64,000 nt of DNA from Nesterenkonia ebinurensis. GTDB lineage: Bacteria > Actinomycetota > Actinomycetes > Actinomycetales > Micrococcaceae. Positions within the stretch are counted from its first letter, which is position 1; each line of letters starts with the position of its first letter. Both the position numbers and the translations under genes were made by a program. Of the stretch, positions 39,654 to 48,314 are shown piece by piece. The notes under the pieces were generated by a model. The model had not been told where the DNA came from, made no database searches, and saw only the letters and a list, made by a program, of their open reading frames with translations. The stretch covers positions 62,001 to 126,000 of the forward strand of contig NZ_VWNF01000048.1 in NCBI RefSeq assembly GCF_008711175.1, given 5' to 3'.

Positions 39654-40976
39654 TTACAGGGACCTGCCCCATTGACCTTTATTGGACCTGACAAGGGCCT
39701 TTCTCTGGAGCTTGGTCAAGGTAGAGAGCACCTGCGAGATGGGCAGCCCGGCGACCTCAGCCAGCTTGCCTGGGGTGGTGAGCCGGCGCACTGGCAGGGC
39801 ATCGTAGACCCGAAGCTCCAGATCGTTCAGCCTGTCTTCGGGATGCTGATCTCGAGTTTCGGGCTCCTGGTCAGCCAGCGGCAGGCTCAGCTGCTCTGCC
39901 AGTTCCGGTTTGGGCCCGTGGTGATGACTGAACTCGATAGCCTCACCCGTTTTTCCCGGAGCCGGCTCCACCATGAGCTGGACAGCGTCTGCTGCGTCGG
40001 TGACCAGCTGTGCCGGAGTCTCACGCAGCAGCCGGTGACAGCCTGCGGAACTGGCCGAGTACACGCTGCCGGGAACTGCGCCCACCGGCCTGCCGATGCC
40101 CAGCGCGTGATGGGCGGTGGACAGTGCCCCGGAGCGCCAACGGGCCTCCACCACCACAGTGGCCGCGGCCAGGGCCGCGATCAGCCGGTTGCGCTGAAGG
40201 AACCGCGACTTCATGGGCGCCGAGCCCGGTGCCGTCTCACTGAGCACCACGCCATGGGTGAGGACACTTCGCAGCAGGGACTCATTGCCGGCGGGGTAGA
40301 GCCGATCCACTCCCCCTGCGAGCACAGCAACGGTAGGGGCATCCCCTGGATCCTTCGCCGCAAGTGCTCCCCTATGAGCGGCAGCGTCGATCCCGTATGC
40401 CCCGCCTGAGATCACAGTGATGCCGTGTTCGGCGAGCTGACGGGCATTCTCCCAGGCGAAGCGTCCGCCGTAGTCGGTCATCTCCCTGGAGCCGACTATC
40501 GCTACGCTGCGCGGGATACCTGGCAGTCGCTGCGTCAGGTCAGCATAGGGATCTTCAGAGCCGGGTGCCATACGGAACCAGAGGCACAGCGGAGCCGCCG
40601 CACCGAGATCGTTCAACTGGGCAGGCCACATCGGATCCTCTGGGACGAGCACCCCGCCGCCGAGTCTGTGCAGCGAGCTGATCATCCGTCCCTGGTCGAT
40701 CTGGCCCAGTCGGGTGCGCCAGCGCTGCAGCCCCTCGGCCAGCTGCCGCTGGGGTTTGGTCAGTCCGGCAGCCTCAGCCGCCGCACTCACCGCCTGCTGA
40801 TCGGCGTCAGGAGGCGCAGCCTCGGAGGTGATGAGCCGATGCGCGGCAAGCGGTCCCAGCACCTGGACAGTCAGTGCTCCCAGCAGGTCGCCGGGTTCGA
40901 TGAGCCTGCTGAGCTCGGCCCGCATCCGCCGCACTTCTGAGCAGGCCAAGTCAATACTGGCACCCACCGAAATCAC
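39654..40976 (-). CDS. dprA: DNA-processing protein DprA
   Basis: A 440-residue Rossmann-like protein that loads RecA on incoming single-stranded DNA during transformation. Conserved motifs are SVAIVGSREMTDYG, ISGGAYGIDAAAHRGAL and NRLIAALA. The C-terminal ~65 residues form a DprA winged helix. It starts with GTG, overlapping the comM stop codon as GTGA, so the two genes are coupled. Confidence 0.93.
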   Translation of the reverse strand: MISVGASIDLACSEVRRMRAELSRLIEPGDLLGALTVQVLGPLAAHRLITSEAAPPDADQQAVSAAAEAAGLTKPQRQLAEGLQRWRTRLGQIDQGRMISSLHRLGGGVLVPEDPMWPAQLNDLGAAAPLCLWFRMAPGSEDPYADLTQRLPGIPRSVAIVGSREMTDYGGRFAWENARQLAEHGITVISGGAYGIDAAAHRGALAAKDPGDAPTVAVLAGGVDRLYPAGNESLLRSVLTHGVVLSETAPGSAPMKSRFLQRNRLIAALAAATVVVEARWRSGALSTAHHALGIGRPVGAVPGSVYSASSAGCHRLLRETPAQLVTDAADAVQLMVEPAPGKTGEAIEFSHHHGPKPELAEQLSLPLADQEPETRDQHPEDRLNDLELRVYDALPVRRLTTPGKLAEVAGLPISQVLSTLTKLQRKALVRSNKGQWGRSL

Positions 40977-41587
40977 CTCCTTGTCCCAGTGGACTGACGC
41001 AGCGCCATGGCGGCATCAATGTCCTCTGCCTCAGGGTGATCCTTGAGGCAGAGGTCGGAGATGGTCCAGGCGATCCGCAGCACTCGCACATATCCGCGCA
41101 GGGAAAGCTGGGCCCGGTCCAGGGCGGCATTCAGGGCGCGCAGGTCACCGGACGGAAGTCTCAGCTCCTTGCTGAGTACGCTCATAGGCGCTTCCGCATT
41201 CAGGCTCAGCCCGAAAGGTGCCAGCCGGTCAGCCTGGACGGCACGAGCCTGCGCCACCCGCTGGGCCACCTCTGCCGAGCTCTCACCGGGTTCGCCCAGA
41301 GCCAGGGCCGCTGATTGCGGCCGTTCGACCTGGACTTGGAGATCGATACGGTCCAACAGCGGTCCGGAGAGCCGCGCCAGATAGTTCCGCCGCTGTGCCA
41401 CCGTGCAGGTGCAGTACGCCCCGGAGCCGGTGTTGAGGCCGCAAAGACAAGGGTTCGATGCCATCACCAGCTGGAACTTTGCCGGATAGGTCACCTGGCC
41501 CGCGGATCGGTGCAGGGTGATCCGGCCGGTCTCCAGGGGCTGGCGCAGCGAGTCAAGCACACTGCGCGGGAATTCTGGTGCCTCGTC
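40973..41587 (-). pseudogene. comM: ComM/YifB family ATPase, C-terminal remnant
   Basis: About 204 C-terminal residues of a Mg-chelatase-type AAA+ protein involved in natural transformation. The homology starts abruptly at DEAPEFPRSVLD, the Walker B region, and continues through ASNPCLCG, CTCTVAQRRNYLARLSGPLLDRID and the ComM C-terminal domain to the stop. The Walker A half (about 300 residues) is missing; upstream codons come from foreign DNA whose frame happens to stay open to 42121. This is the left boundary of the accessory island. Confidence 0.88.
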
Positions 41588-41592
41588 GCCCA

Positions 41593-41660
41593 GTGGAAAG
41601 TACACCCCAAGTGGTTGCGACAATCCTAACCTGTCCACTTCGCTATGACCTTGGCGGTCC
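41593..41660. repeat. Element-end sequence at the comM junction
   Basis: GTGGAAAGTACACCCC begins here, 6 bases from the last comM homology. The ~65 bases that follow align without gaps to 57465-57530 (roughly 70% by eye, including GCGACAATCCTA against ACGACCATCCTA). It is probably the end of a lost insertion sequence. The rest of the gap up to 41831 shows no gene. Confidence 0.6.
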
Positions 41661-41831
41661 AAGCCGTCAGTACCCAGCATCCTGCCGTCATACCGGATAC
41701 AAACCAGAACCCTTGCGGCGGAATGACGCGCAGACGAGCAGCTCGGCACCAACCGTGTGGACAGGCATGCCTGCGCCATTGTCCGTGCCTGTGTCACCTG
41801 TCGGCGTCCTCGCGATTCGAGGTACTCGCGA

Positions 41832-44600
41832 TCAACGAAGCTGTGGGAATGTACCGGTGCCGAGGCCGACGCTCTCCAGATCATCCCAGAGCCAGTGTGC
41901 AGCCACGCTGGACGCCGGTCGAACGTTGGACATGTCATCAGCGCCTGTGCTGCTCCACCCGAGGCCGCCGATAGGCTCGCGGTTCTGATCGGCGAGCCAG
42001 GAACGAATTGTCTCGACAGTTGCAGAGTGGCGCTCCCACTCGTCTCCCCGCTCCCTCTTGGTTTGTGTGGCCACCGCCCGCCTCGATCTCGACCAGAGCG
42101 TGTCATTCCCAGACGGCGCAATTTGCGGCATCAATGCCATCGGTACCCGGATCACGGTCAAGCCCGGGATATTGCCGAGCCGGGAGTCGCTGTCGAACTG
42201 CATTTCCAGGATGACCCCGAATGGGGCAAGTGCTGAATTCGGCATGGACCATCCGAGCCTGGTGAACGTGCGGGTCATTGCCTCGTCGTAGGCTTCACAC
42301 GCGCCCCCGTAGACTTCAAGCTCGAACTCGGTGAGCCGCTGAGGCGAGTACAAGTCCCAGACCCAGCCACCTGTGGGCTGCGGCATATCCCTCTCTGGAA
42401 GGCGCGACCCCAGCTTGTCGAGTCCGGTCGCGCCGATCCACGCAACCAGATCTTCCAGCTCCGCGCCTGAGTACGTACTAGCGCTACCGAAGGAGACTTG
42501 AGCGTCGCGGTTACTTTCGATCGCGTCGAAGGCTTCCCCCGCGCGCGTCGAAACCTCGTCCGCCGGAAGGTGGCCGTGGAATAGGGGTCCGCGGCCAAGG
42601 AGGCGCCGAGCGAGGTCGAAACGTCGCTCTTGAGACCAGACTCCGCCCGGTGCGCCGAGGAACGGGTCGTTAGACAGCTTCTTCAGCGTCGCCTTCGCGA
42701 TCATCCTCTGCACCATGGTCCACGGCCACGCGTCACCCTCTGGTGCACCGCCGCTGATCCACGGCGCCCAGTCCGGCACTGCGGCCGGAAGCAACGGGTG
42801 TACACCTGGCGGAACCTCGGTCACGTAGTCGGTGGCGGGGCGAGACGTCGAAAATGCTACATCGATGCGATGGCCGGATACAGTGACACCTAAGCCGACC
42901 GGCCCCTGGACCACTGGAAAGGGTAGGACGCCGTCACCCATCTGGCCCAGAGCATCAGTCCAGGTGCGCAGGGCTCGGAGTAGGCGGGCTCCGCTCGTCT
43001 TGGCGTCGAGATCCTCGTGGCCCTCGGTGCGCCAGTCTCGGTGCCCGCTGAACGCCTGCTTGAGAATCCAAGAAGCCGCTCCTGGATTCCCCGCTACCCA
43101 CGTCCCCACCAGGTCATCCAACGACTCTGTGCTTGGTGCGCTAAGAACCGCCACAGCCGCCGCCCACCGCCACCGGTTGAAACTGAAAGCGTCGGCGACG
43201 ATCTCTTCTGGCGGGATGTCTCCGTCGAGAATCGACTGCGCTGCGAACCAGTGCTGGAAGATAGGCAGGGAGAACAGGACTGAACCATCGGGACCGTCGG
43301 CAATGAGCCGGCTTGAACGGGCGACCTGGCGGTGGTTGAACGACAGGCCATCCTTTCCCGCCCTGGTGAGTGCAATGGCGAGGTTGGCGAGGACAGACCG
43401 AGTCTCTCGTGATGTTACTGCCGATCGCTCCGTGCCCTTCTCGAGAGCGTTCTCGACCAACTCTCGAATCAGGTCTGCTTCTCCGCGGGGAGCCTCGTCC
43501 CGGCCAAGCATGGTTCCTGCCGCCAGGGCAAAGAAGGGCCTTGTCACCGTGGCTCGCATGTCCGCCGTCCAACTCCATGTGTCCCGTGACTTGCCGCCGG
43601 CAAGTTCGATGAGCTCAAGTGCCTCATCCTCAGTCAGGAGCGCCGCCGTTATCTCTTCTGTTGCAGTCGGGGACAAGATGCCTGGACGAGCCGTCAGCAA
43701 GATCCGGACATTGGGATACGTTCTGGCCAGCGTGCGGCTCGCCTCCAGCAAAGCCTGCGCCGTGGCCGGGTCGGTCTCGTCGAGGCCGTCGACCGCGATG
43801 GATGCGCCTCGTCCGTGGCGCCACACGGGCCCTAACTGCCGTTGGACCGCACCTTCGAGTGTCTGGCTGAGGAGGTCACGGGCGCTCAACCACACCGGGA
43901 ACGGCTCGTTATCACCTTCGACGAGATTCCTGATTGCGGCCCGGTGCCAAGTCTCTGCGGTTTCAGACTTGCCAGCCCCGAAGTCGCCGAGCAGCGCTAC
44001 AACGCTGCCGCACGGGACGTCCAGGATCTCAATCTGGTCGAAGTACGACACCAATGCGGCCTCGCCCACCTCAAACACCTGCAGGCGAACCGCCCGGCGA
44101 GCCTCAGACCGTTGCTGGAGAACAATTCCAAGGTCATCAGGGCTCAACGCCGCACCGGGTCCAACGATCTGCACGAGGAGGTCCCGCACATTGGCGCTGC
44201 GCTGCTGCGCCCAACGCTCACTCAGTTCGGCTCGGTCCCCATCGCCGAGCGCCGCGGCGATCGCCGGGTAAGTCAATTCCACCAGCCGCAAGGCTCGGGA
44301 CAGATGATCATCGGCGGAAATCCAGTCCTTTGACGCGGCCGACAAGGCTTCGTCGAGCCGTTTCGCCAACGGTCCATGGATCTCTTCTACCGGCCTGGCG
44401 AGCTCCTCAGCTGTAACAGTCTTGAGCCAGTTTCGGTAGGTCCGCCATCGGCACGAGAAATCGACCTTTTTGCGGACTCGCAACGACACCGTCCATCGAA
44501 AGGTCACCCTGCGAGCCAGTGCACGTGCCGCTGGTGCCGCGAGGCCTCCAAGGAGGCGTCCCCCGCTAGCAGCGATGGCAGGACCTTCCAAGCCAGTCAT
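41832..44600 (-). CDS. STAND/NACHT-like P-loop NTPase
   Basis: A 922-residue protein preceded by a GGAGGTGCT ribosome site. After a ~195-residue helical N-terminus, the Walker A is LLGDFGAGKS (203-212) and Walker B is IAVDGLDE (268-275), followed by a VRILLTARPG sensor segment (298-307). The remaining ~600 residues are helical with Trp-rich stretches and no recognisable repeats or effector domain. Proteins of this build act as nucleotide-switched sensors in antiphage defence, which would suit its island position. Function is inferred. Confidence 0.75.
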   Translation of the reverse strand: MTGLEGPAIAASGGRLLGGLAAPAARALARRVTFRWTVSLRVRKKVDFSCRWRTYRNWLKTVTAEELARPVEEIHGPLAKRLDEALSAASKDWISADDHLSRALRLVELTYPAIAAALGDGDRAELSERWAQQRSANVRDLLVQIVGPGAALSPDDLGIVLQQRSEARRAVRLQVFEVGEAALVSYFDQIEILDVPCGSVVALLGDFGAGKSETAETWHRAAIRNLVEGDNEPFPVWLSARDLLSQTLEGAVQRQLGPVWRHGRGASIAVDGLDETDPATAQALLEASRTLARTYPNVRILLTARPGILSPTATEEITAALLTEDEALELIELAGGKSRDTWSWTADMRATVTRPFFALAAGTMLGRDEAPRGEADLIRELVENALEKGTERSAVTSRETRSVLANLAIALTRAGKDGLSFNHRQVARSSRLIADGPDGSVLFSLPIFQHWFAAQSILDGDIPPEEIVADAFSFNRWRWAAAVAVLSAPSTESLDDLVGTWVAGNPGAASWILKQAFSGHRDWRTEGHEDLDAKTSGARLLRALRTWTDALGQMGDGVLPFPVVQGPVGLGVTVSGHRIDVAFSTSRPATDYVTEVPPGVHPLLPAAVPDWAPWISGGAPEGDAWPWTMVQRMIAKATLKKLSNDPFLGAPGGVWSQERRFDLARRLLGRGPLFHGHLPADEVSTRAGEAFDAIESNRDAQVSFGSASTYSGAELEDLVAWIGATGLDKLGSRLPERDMPQPTGGWVWDLYSPQRLTEFELEVYGGACEAYDEAMTRTFTRLGWSMPNSALAPFGVILEMQFDSDSRLGNIPGLTVIRVPMALMPQIAPSGNDTLWSRSRRAVATQTKRERGDEWERHSATVETIRSWLADQNREPIGGLGWSSTGADDMSNVRPASSVAAHWLWDDLESVGLGTGTFPQLR

Positions 44601-45170
44601 AGCACCTCCTGGATCGTAGAGATCCAGTATCTCAGCCGGGTGTAATCTGATCCGTTCGGCGTGCCGTCGACACTCGATGTGCAGGGCCCCAGTATCGCCC
44701 AGCTTGCTCGCTTGGGAGCGAGGGATGTAGCCGCCGCCCCTGGCGCGGATGTTCTACGCACGGCGGTGTGGTCACTTGTCCCGCTACATCATTCTGGGCG
44801 GTTCGATGCCGGCAATGCGGCAGCGCGCTTCGCCTGAATTCAGCCGTGACGCGTAAGTGTAATTGTGATCTCATGCACCTCAGCACCCAAGGGAAAGTAC
44901 ACCCGGGTTGATTGAGTAGCCTCAGTTTCACAGCGCATCTAGCGACAGTGGGCGGAGCTGACTCAGATTAGACAGGCACAGCCCTTTTTCCGTCCTACAC
45001 GAGCCGGCCCTTAGCCTGACGAGACTTCGACCGCCAGCACCGAGGATCTATGTGCCGAGCTGAGCTGGCGACTTCAACGGCGTATGCCTCCGGGGTGAGT
45101 TGAGCCTTCAACACCCCACCAATTCCCGGCAACTCTCGGCAAGTGTGCCAATGGGCAGCGAAGAAGAGCG
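44601..45170. other. Gene-poor stretch with an element-end repeat
   Basis: 570 bases upstream of the NTPase gene. It should contain the NTPase promoter, holds a 48-bp repeat (44857-44904), and includes a possible 66-residue reading frame at its right end. A short CTCGC/GCGAG hairpin lies near 44710-44730. Nothing else is recognised. Confidence 0.5.
44857..44904. repeat. 48-bp element-end repeat, copy 2
   Basis: Runs from GTGTAATTGTGATCTC to AAAGTACACCC and matches 57430-57477 at 40 of 48 positions. The outermost bases GTGTA and TACAC are inverted, so the unit itself looks like a pair of facing ends. The core GCACCTCAGC is identical in both copies. Confidence 0.7.
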
Positions 45171-45195
45171 TCAGCTCCGTGGGTGCCCAACCCAA
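44995..45195 (-). CDS. Possible small protein
   Basis: A 66-residue frame beginning MGWAPTELTLFFAAHWHTCR that overlaps the end of the next minus-strand gene by 25 bases. The amphipathic, Arg-rich composition and the overlap make it plausible as the second gene of that unit. No family is recognised and a chance frame cannot be excluded. Confidence 0.3.
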   Translation of the reverse strand: MGWAPTELTLFFAAHWHTCRELPGIGGVLKAQLTPEAYAVEVASSARHIDPRCWRSKSRQAKGRLV

Positions 45196-45698
45196 GCCAG
45201 GTGCCTGTTTGCCACAAGTTCTCCTCGCCGTTGGCGCCCACGCAGGACGCCAACACGTGTACGTCCTTCAACAAGCTGAAGACCGTCGGATGCAGGCGTG
45301 AGGAGAGCGCGATCTAGGACGATCGGCCAACGCTTCCAAGTACCGTGAGTCTCCCAGGCAAGCCCCACGCCGCGATGCTGGCCTTGGTTGCGCACCGCGA
45401 CCCAATGATCTGGGTTAGCAGCGAATTCCTCGATAATGTCCCCGTCAGATGGCCCGGTTGGCATGGCCATGAAAGCGTCAACCGGCAACGCTTCGACCTG
45501 CCATTCGACCTGTGACAGCTCGACGTTCTCGTAGTCCTGAAGGAAACGAACCTTGTCCGCGTGGTCATAGAGCCACTGCTCAAGCACGTCAGCTGGCCAA
45601 CCGAGGCTGGCGACCAAGCTCTGTTGCCGGAATTCCTCGAATCCGAACCTGCTCTCGCGGCAGTGTTGAGCAAGGCCAGAGAAATCTCTAAGACGCAT
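45171..45698 (-). CDS. Hypothetical protein with LVEGRTRVGVLRG motif
   Basis: A 175-residue cytoplasmic protein. The N-terminal half has FGFEEFRQQSLVASLGWPADVLEQWLYDHAD; the second half has the pattern PIVLDRALL...GLQLVEGRTRVGVLRGRQ ... HLAWVG, a block that I associate with uncharacterised proteins of bacterial accessory regions and that faintly resembles ParB-like nucleotide-binding cores. No domain assignment is safe. It is divergent from the 45786 gene, with 87 bases between them. Confidence 0.55.
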   Translation of the reverse strand: MRLRDFSGLAQHCRESRFGFEEFRQQSLVASLGWPADVLEQWLYDHADKVRFLQDYENVELSQVEWQVEALPVDAFMAMPTGPSDGDIIEEFAANPDHWVAVRNQGQHRGVGLAWETHGTWKRWPIVLDRALLTPASDGLQLVEGRTRVGVLRGRQRRGELVANRHLAWVGHPRS

Positions 45699-45785
45699 GC
45701 AGACATTCTCCTCGATTTTCCGGTGTCATCGGGATTCGCGACCCAAACCAGGGGGAGCTCCTGTACTGCTCGCTAGACTCGGTCC

Positions 45786-46196
45786 ATGGCACAGATTGTT
45801 CGTCCAGTGCAGGGCAAACTTCAGGTGAGACTGCCCTATCGCCCTTCCGGGAAGAACTACGGCCTCTTGAAGGATATCTGTGGCGAACGGACTCGACCGG
45901 CATGGAACCGTGACCGTGGGTGCTTCGAGGTGGCACGCGAGCATCTCGTGAAGTTGATCGACCAACTTCCCGACGCGATCGGCCGGCCGATAGAGGTGGT
46001 CCTGCACGGCGCAACGCAGACCAAGTGCGTCTCAGCCTGTTGGGCCGCCAACCCGGAGACACGTTGGGAATGCGTGTGCTCGTGCGCTGGGTCCAAACAC
46101 GGCACCGGTAACCCGCTACCCACGGAGATCTCAAGCGAATTGTCGGTCGAGACCGAGTACACAGCGGAAAAGTACCAGGTCCATCCGACCGACTAA
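45786..46196 (+). CDS. Hypothetical protein with a cysteine cluster
   Basis: A 136-residue protein. Residues 10-60 (LPYRPSGKNYGLLKDICGER, then RDRGCFEVAREHLVKLI) look like a compact alpha/beta domain that may bind nucleic acid. Residues 80-105 hold four cysteines and a His (CVSACW ... CVCSCAGSKHG), a likely metal site. The regular architecture argues that it is a true gene. Function unknown. Confidence 0.5.
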   Translation: MAQIVRPVQGKLQVRLPYRPSGKNYGLLKDICGERTRPAWNRDRGCFEVAREHLVKLIDQLPDAIGRPIEVVLHGATQTKCVSACWAANPETRWECVCSCAGSKHGTGNPLPTEISSELSVETEYTAEKYQVHPTD

Positions 46197-46585
46197 ATGT
46201 GATGTAGCGCTTAGATTCCCATCATCGGGGAACGGAAAGTACACACCCGCTGGTAGGCTCGAAACCGCACAAGCATGACGATCTGGACGCAACTACGTCT
46301 GCAGTCCCACGGCGTGCTTTATGCCCTACAGCCACCGAATTTATGGCTGTCAGATACGCCATGTGGTATTCCCCACAATTACACCTACATTTTATCTCCC
46401 CGATTTGGGCTCTGACCTGAGGCTTCACCAGAAGACGAACTCCACTTACCCCACAGGCTTTCGCACCCAAAACACCCGGCCACCCACCCGATGGCGTCCC
46501 ACCCAGGCGCTATTTCTGAGTCGCACTGGCTTTCGTTCCGCTAGCAGCGACATAGCATCTCCTCCCGACTGGCAGCGTAGAGAAT
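46197..46585. other. Gene-free stretch with an element-end scar
   Basis: 389 bases between convergent genes. GGAAAGTACACACCCG at 46234-46249 resembles the end sequence seen at 41593, 44857 and 57430. The right part becomes distinctly AT-richer. No gene or RNA is recognised. Confidence 0.5.
46234..46249. repeat. Element-end repeat, copy 3 (short)
   Basis: GGAAAGTACACACCCG differs from the core GGAAAGTACACCC by a two-base insertion. Only the core is retained. It marks the change from high-GC to AT-rich sequence. Confidence 0.45.
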
Positions 46586-47326
46586 CTACTGTGAGCTCTT
46601 CGGGCTTTCAGAAAGCTCATTACTAGCAGATCCGCCAAAGATTGCACTCATACCGTCTCGAGGATGCGGTGGAGCTGGTATGTCCATGTAGTCCCATATC
46701 TCCTCGGGTGTCCGGTGGTCTTCCTTCATGTCTCTCATTCCGACGATGAGATGGTAAGAAAATATTAGCCGATCATATTTATTTTCATACTCAATCATAT
46801 GAATCTTGTGACCAATAATTATAAGTATGCTCAAAAACAGTCTCTTGATACGCTCGGTAAGCGTGGATCCGTGTCGGTAGCCAACCTTGAAAGCCTCCGA
46901 GTCAATATTCTCCGGATTCTCTTCGAAGTGGCGGGCCATCCGCGCATCGATTGAAGAGCTGAAGTCTAAACTCTCGATAATCGACCGAAAATCCTCAGGA
47001 ATCCTTGAATAGATCCGGTCAACAAACTCGTCTCCTACCGATGCATCTAGCTTGTGAGCGATATCATTTCGTCCTTTATTAATGGATCGAATTGCTGCGA
47101 CGACCGAGGAGTCCAATAAACCTAGCCCTTCCACAACTTTCAGCTTTACAGAGAACTGCCCAAGCGTGTGAACGACCTGCGGTTTCTCAAGTGCCTCTTC
47201 AAGCAGCTTGTTGATGGCTTGCTCAAGAAGCAAGTGGTGGGTCAGCCAAAACGTCTCATGGACGCCTGATCGTCTCACAATGCGCTCATTCACGAACTCT
47301 AATGCTCTCTTCGCTTCATCATCCAC
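46586..47326 (-). CDS. AT-rich HEPN-like protein
   Basis: A 246-residue, mostly helical protein with clearly lower GC and more A/T-ending codons than any neighbour. KGRNDIAH at residues 84-91 is an Rx4H motif of the RN-x-x-AH form, typical of HEPN-domain RNases and related DUF4145-like families, in the expected helix-rich surroundings. A hydrophobic segment (LFLSILIIIGHKIHMI) follows later. HEPN proteins often serve as toxins or defence effectors. No partner nucleotidyltransferase gene is adjacent. Recent transfer is likely. Confidence 0.6.
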   Translation of the reverse strand: MDDEAKRALEFVNERIVRRSGVHETFWLTHHLLLEQAINKLLEEALEKPQVVHTLGQFSVKLKVVEGLGLLDSSVVAAIRSINKGRNDIAHKLDASVGDEFVDRIYSRIPEDFRSIIESLDFSSSIDARMARHFEENPENIDSEAFKVGYRHGSTLTERIKRLFLSILIIIGHKIHMIEYENKYDRLIFSYHLIVGMRDMKEDHRTPEEIWDYMDIPAPPHPRDGMSAIFGGSASNELSESPKSSQ

Positions 47327-47996
47327 ATGCTAATTACACAGCACAAGACGCGTCTCAGACCAAACTTTGGGAAGTCTTGAGTCAGCGCCTGCCAGGGATC
47401 GCCTAGTGTCACCGCCCGAGGTCCGCGCTTCGGTACTTAATTGAGCTACTCAAACTGCCTGACACTCGTCGCATCAGATTGGCCTCCATCGTCGTTTCAT
47501 GTGCGACCGGCTGTGAAATGTCGTAAATCATGATGAATATGTCCGGAAGCAGCGCCCAGAAAAAGGCCAAATTGCGAGGGACTTCATCTGGGGCTAGGCC
47601 TCGCTCCGACTATGCGCCTGCGATTCCACCACGTCGATCGATTCAATGCCGACTAGGAATTTCGGTTACCTTTGGTTTGAGGGCTTGTGTCGTCACATCG
47701 TCGCGATTAGGGAAACGCACAGGGTCCGACCGCCGCGGTCAGCGGAAGGAGTCCTCTCATCCCCAAGATTGTGCAGTAGAGCTGCGTGCAGTGTCGCTCG
47801 TAGATGGGGGCTCCATTGGTGCCGTGGTATATCCAAACAGCGGCGCGATCGCGCCAAAGTGGCAATGTGCGGAGCACTCTGTCAGCTTCCTCGGTCTGTC
47901 GCTCATCCCGTCGCGCAGCAATACACGCTAGGGTCGACTTACGTGGCCGTGTAGGCCTACGTGCGGTAGCGGGTTGGTCAAGGTGAGCGGGGTGGT
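47327..47996. other. Gene-free stretch upstream of the ImmA unit
   Basis: 670 bases. Frames of 100-133 codons on the plus strand (47530-47931, 47646-47954) have no ribosome site, no protein-like composition and overlap each other, so they are not called. Near the right end lies an inverted repeat that may be an operator. Confidence 0.5.
47940..47963. promoter_or_regulatory. Imperfect inverted repeat, possible operator of the XRE-ImmA unit
   Basis: TACGTGGCC-GTGTA-GGCCTACGT: the arms are complementary apart from one inserted base, 34 bases upstream of the first gene. XRE-type regulators commonly bind such sites in their own promoters. Confidence 0.35.
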
Positions 47997-48314
47997 ATGG
48001 AGCTGAGCTTCCAGTCTCCTACCCTGCGTGCCTATTGGACCGACCCAATCCCGGGAGACTTGGACGCAGATGAAATCGAGGCAGGCAAGCAGGTCCTTGA
48101 GAACCTCGCAGCTGCATCCACTTTCGAGGAACTCTGCTTTCTCTACGAACTCGGTTACAAGGCCGGTGCGGTCACCTTTGATGATGGGGCGCGGGTAACC
48201 ATTAGCTGCCTCGTCGAGGCCTCCCGTGTCCGCACTGAAAACGGCCGAGTTGATTTGTCGAGAGTCACCCGCGTCCAATTGGTCTCGATCAATAAGTTAG
48301 GTGGTGCCGCATGA
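47997..48314 (+). CDS. Small partner protein of the XRE-ImmA gene
   Basis: A 105-residue acidic protein (WTDPIPGDLDADEIEAGKQV near the start, FEELCFLYELGYKAG mid-chain). It overlaps the following gene by 4 bases (ATGA), so the two form one unit, as in toxin-antitoxin or repressor-antirepressor pairs. No known toxin fold is recognised; it could be the target or partner of the protease. Confidence 0.6.
   Translation: MELSFQSPTLRAYWTDPIPGDLDADEIEAGKQVLENLAAASTFEELCFLYELGYKAGAVTFDDGARVTISCLVEASRVRTENGRVDLSRVTRVQLVSINKLGGAA

Noticed and set aside
41500-41700. A tRNA gene as the island attachment site
   Set aside because: No tRNA-like cloverleaf or GGTTCGAA-type arm was found at the junction; the boundary is within comM.
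41588-42121. N-terminal extension of the comM frame into foreign DNA
   Set aside because: The added ~180 residues are low-complexity and lie antisense to the NTPase gene's 3' end; ComM homology starts only at 41587.
47530-47954. Two overlapping plus-strand frames of 102-133 codons
   Set aside because: They overlap each other in different frames, lack ribosome sites, and have Ser/Arg-rich random composition.
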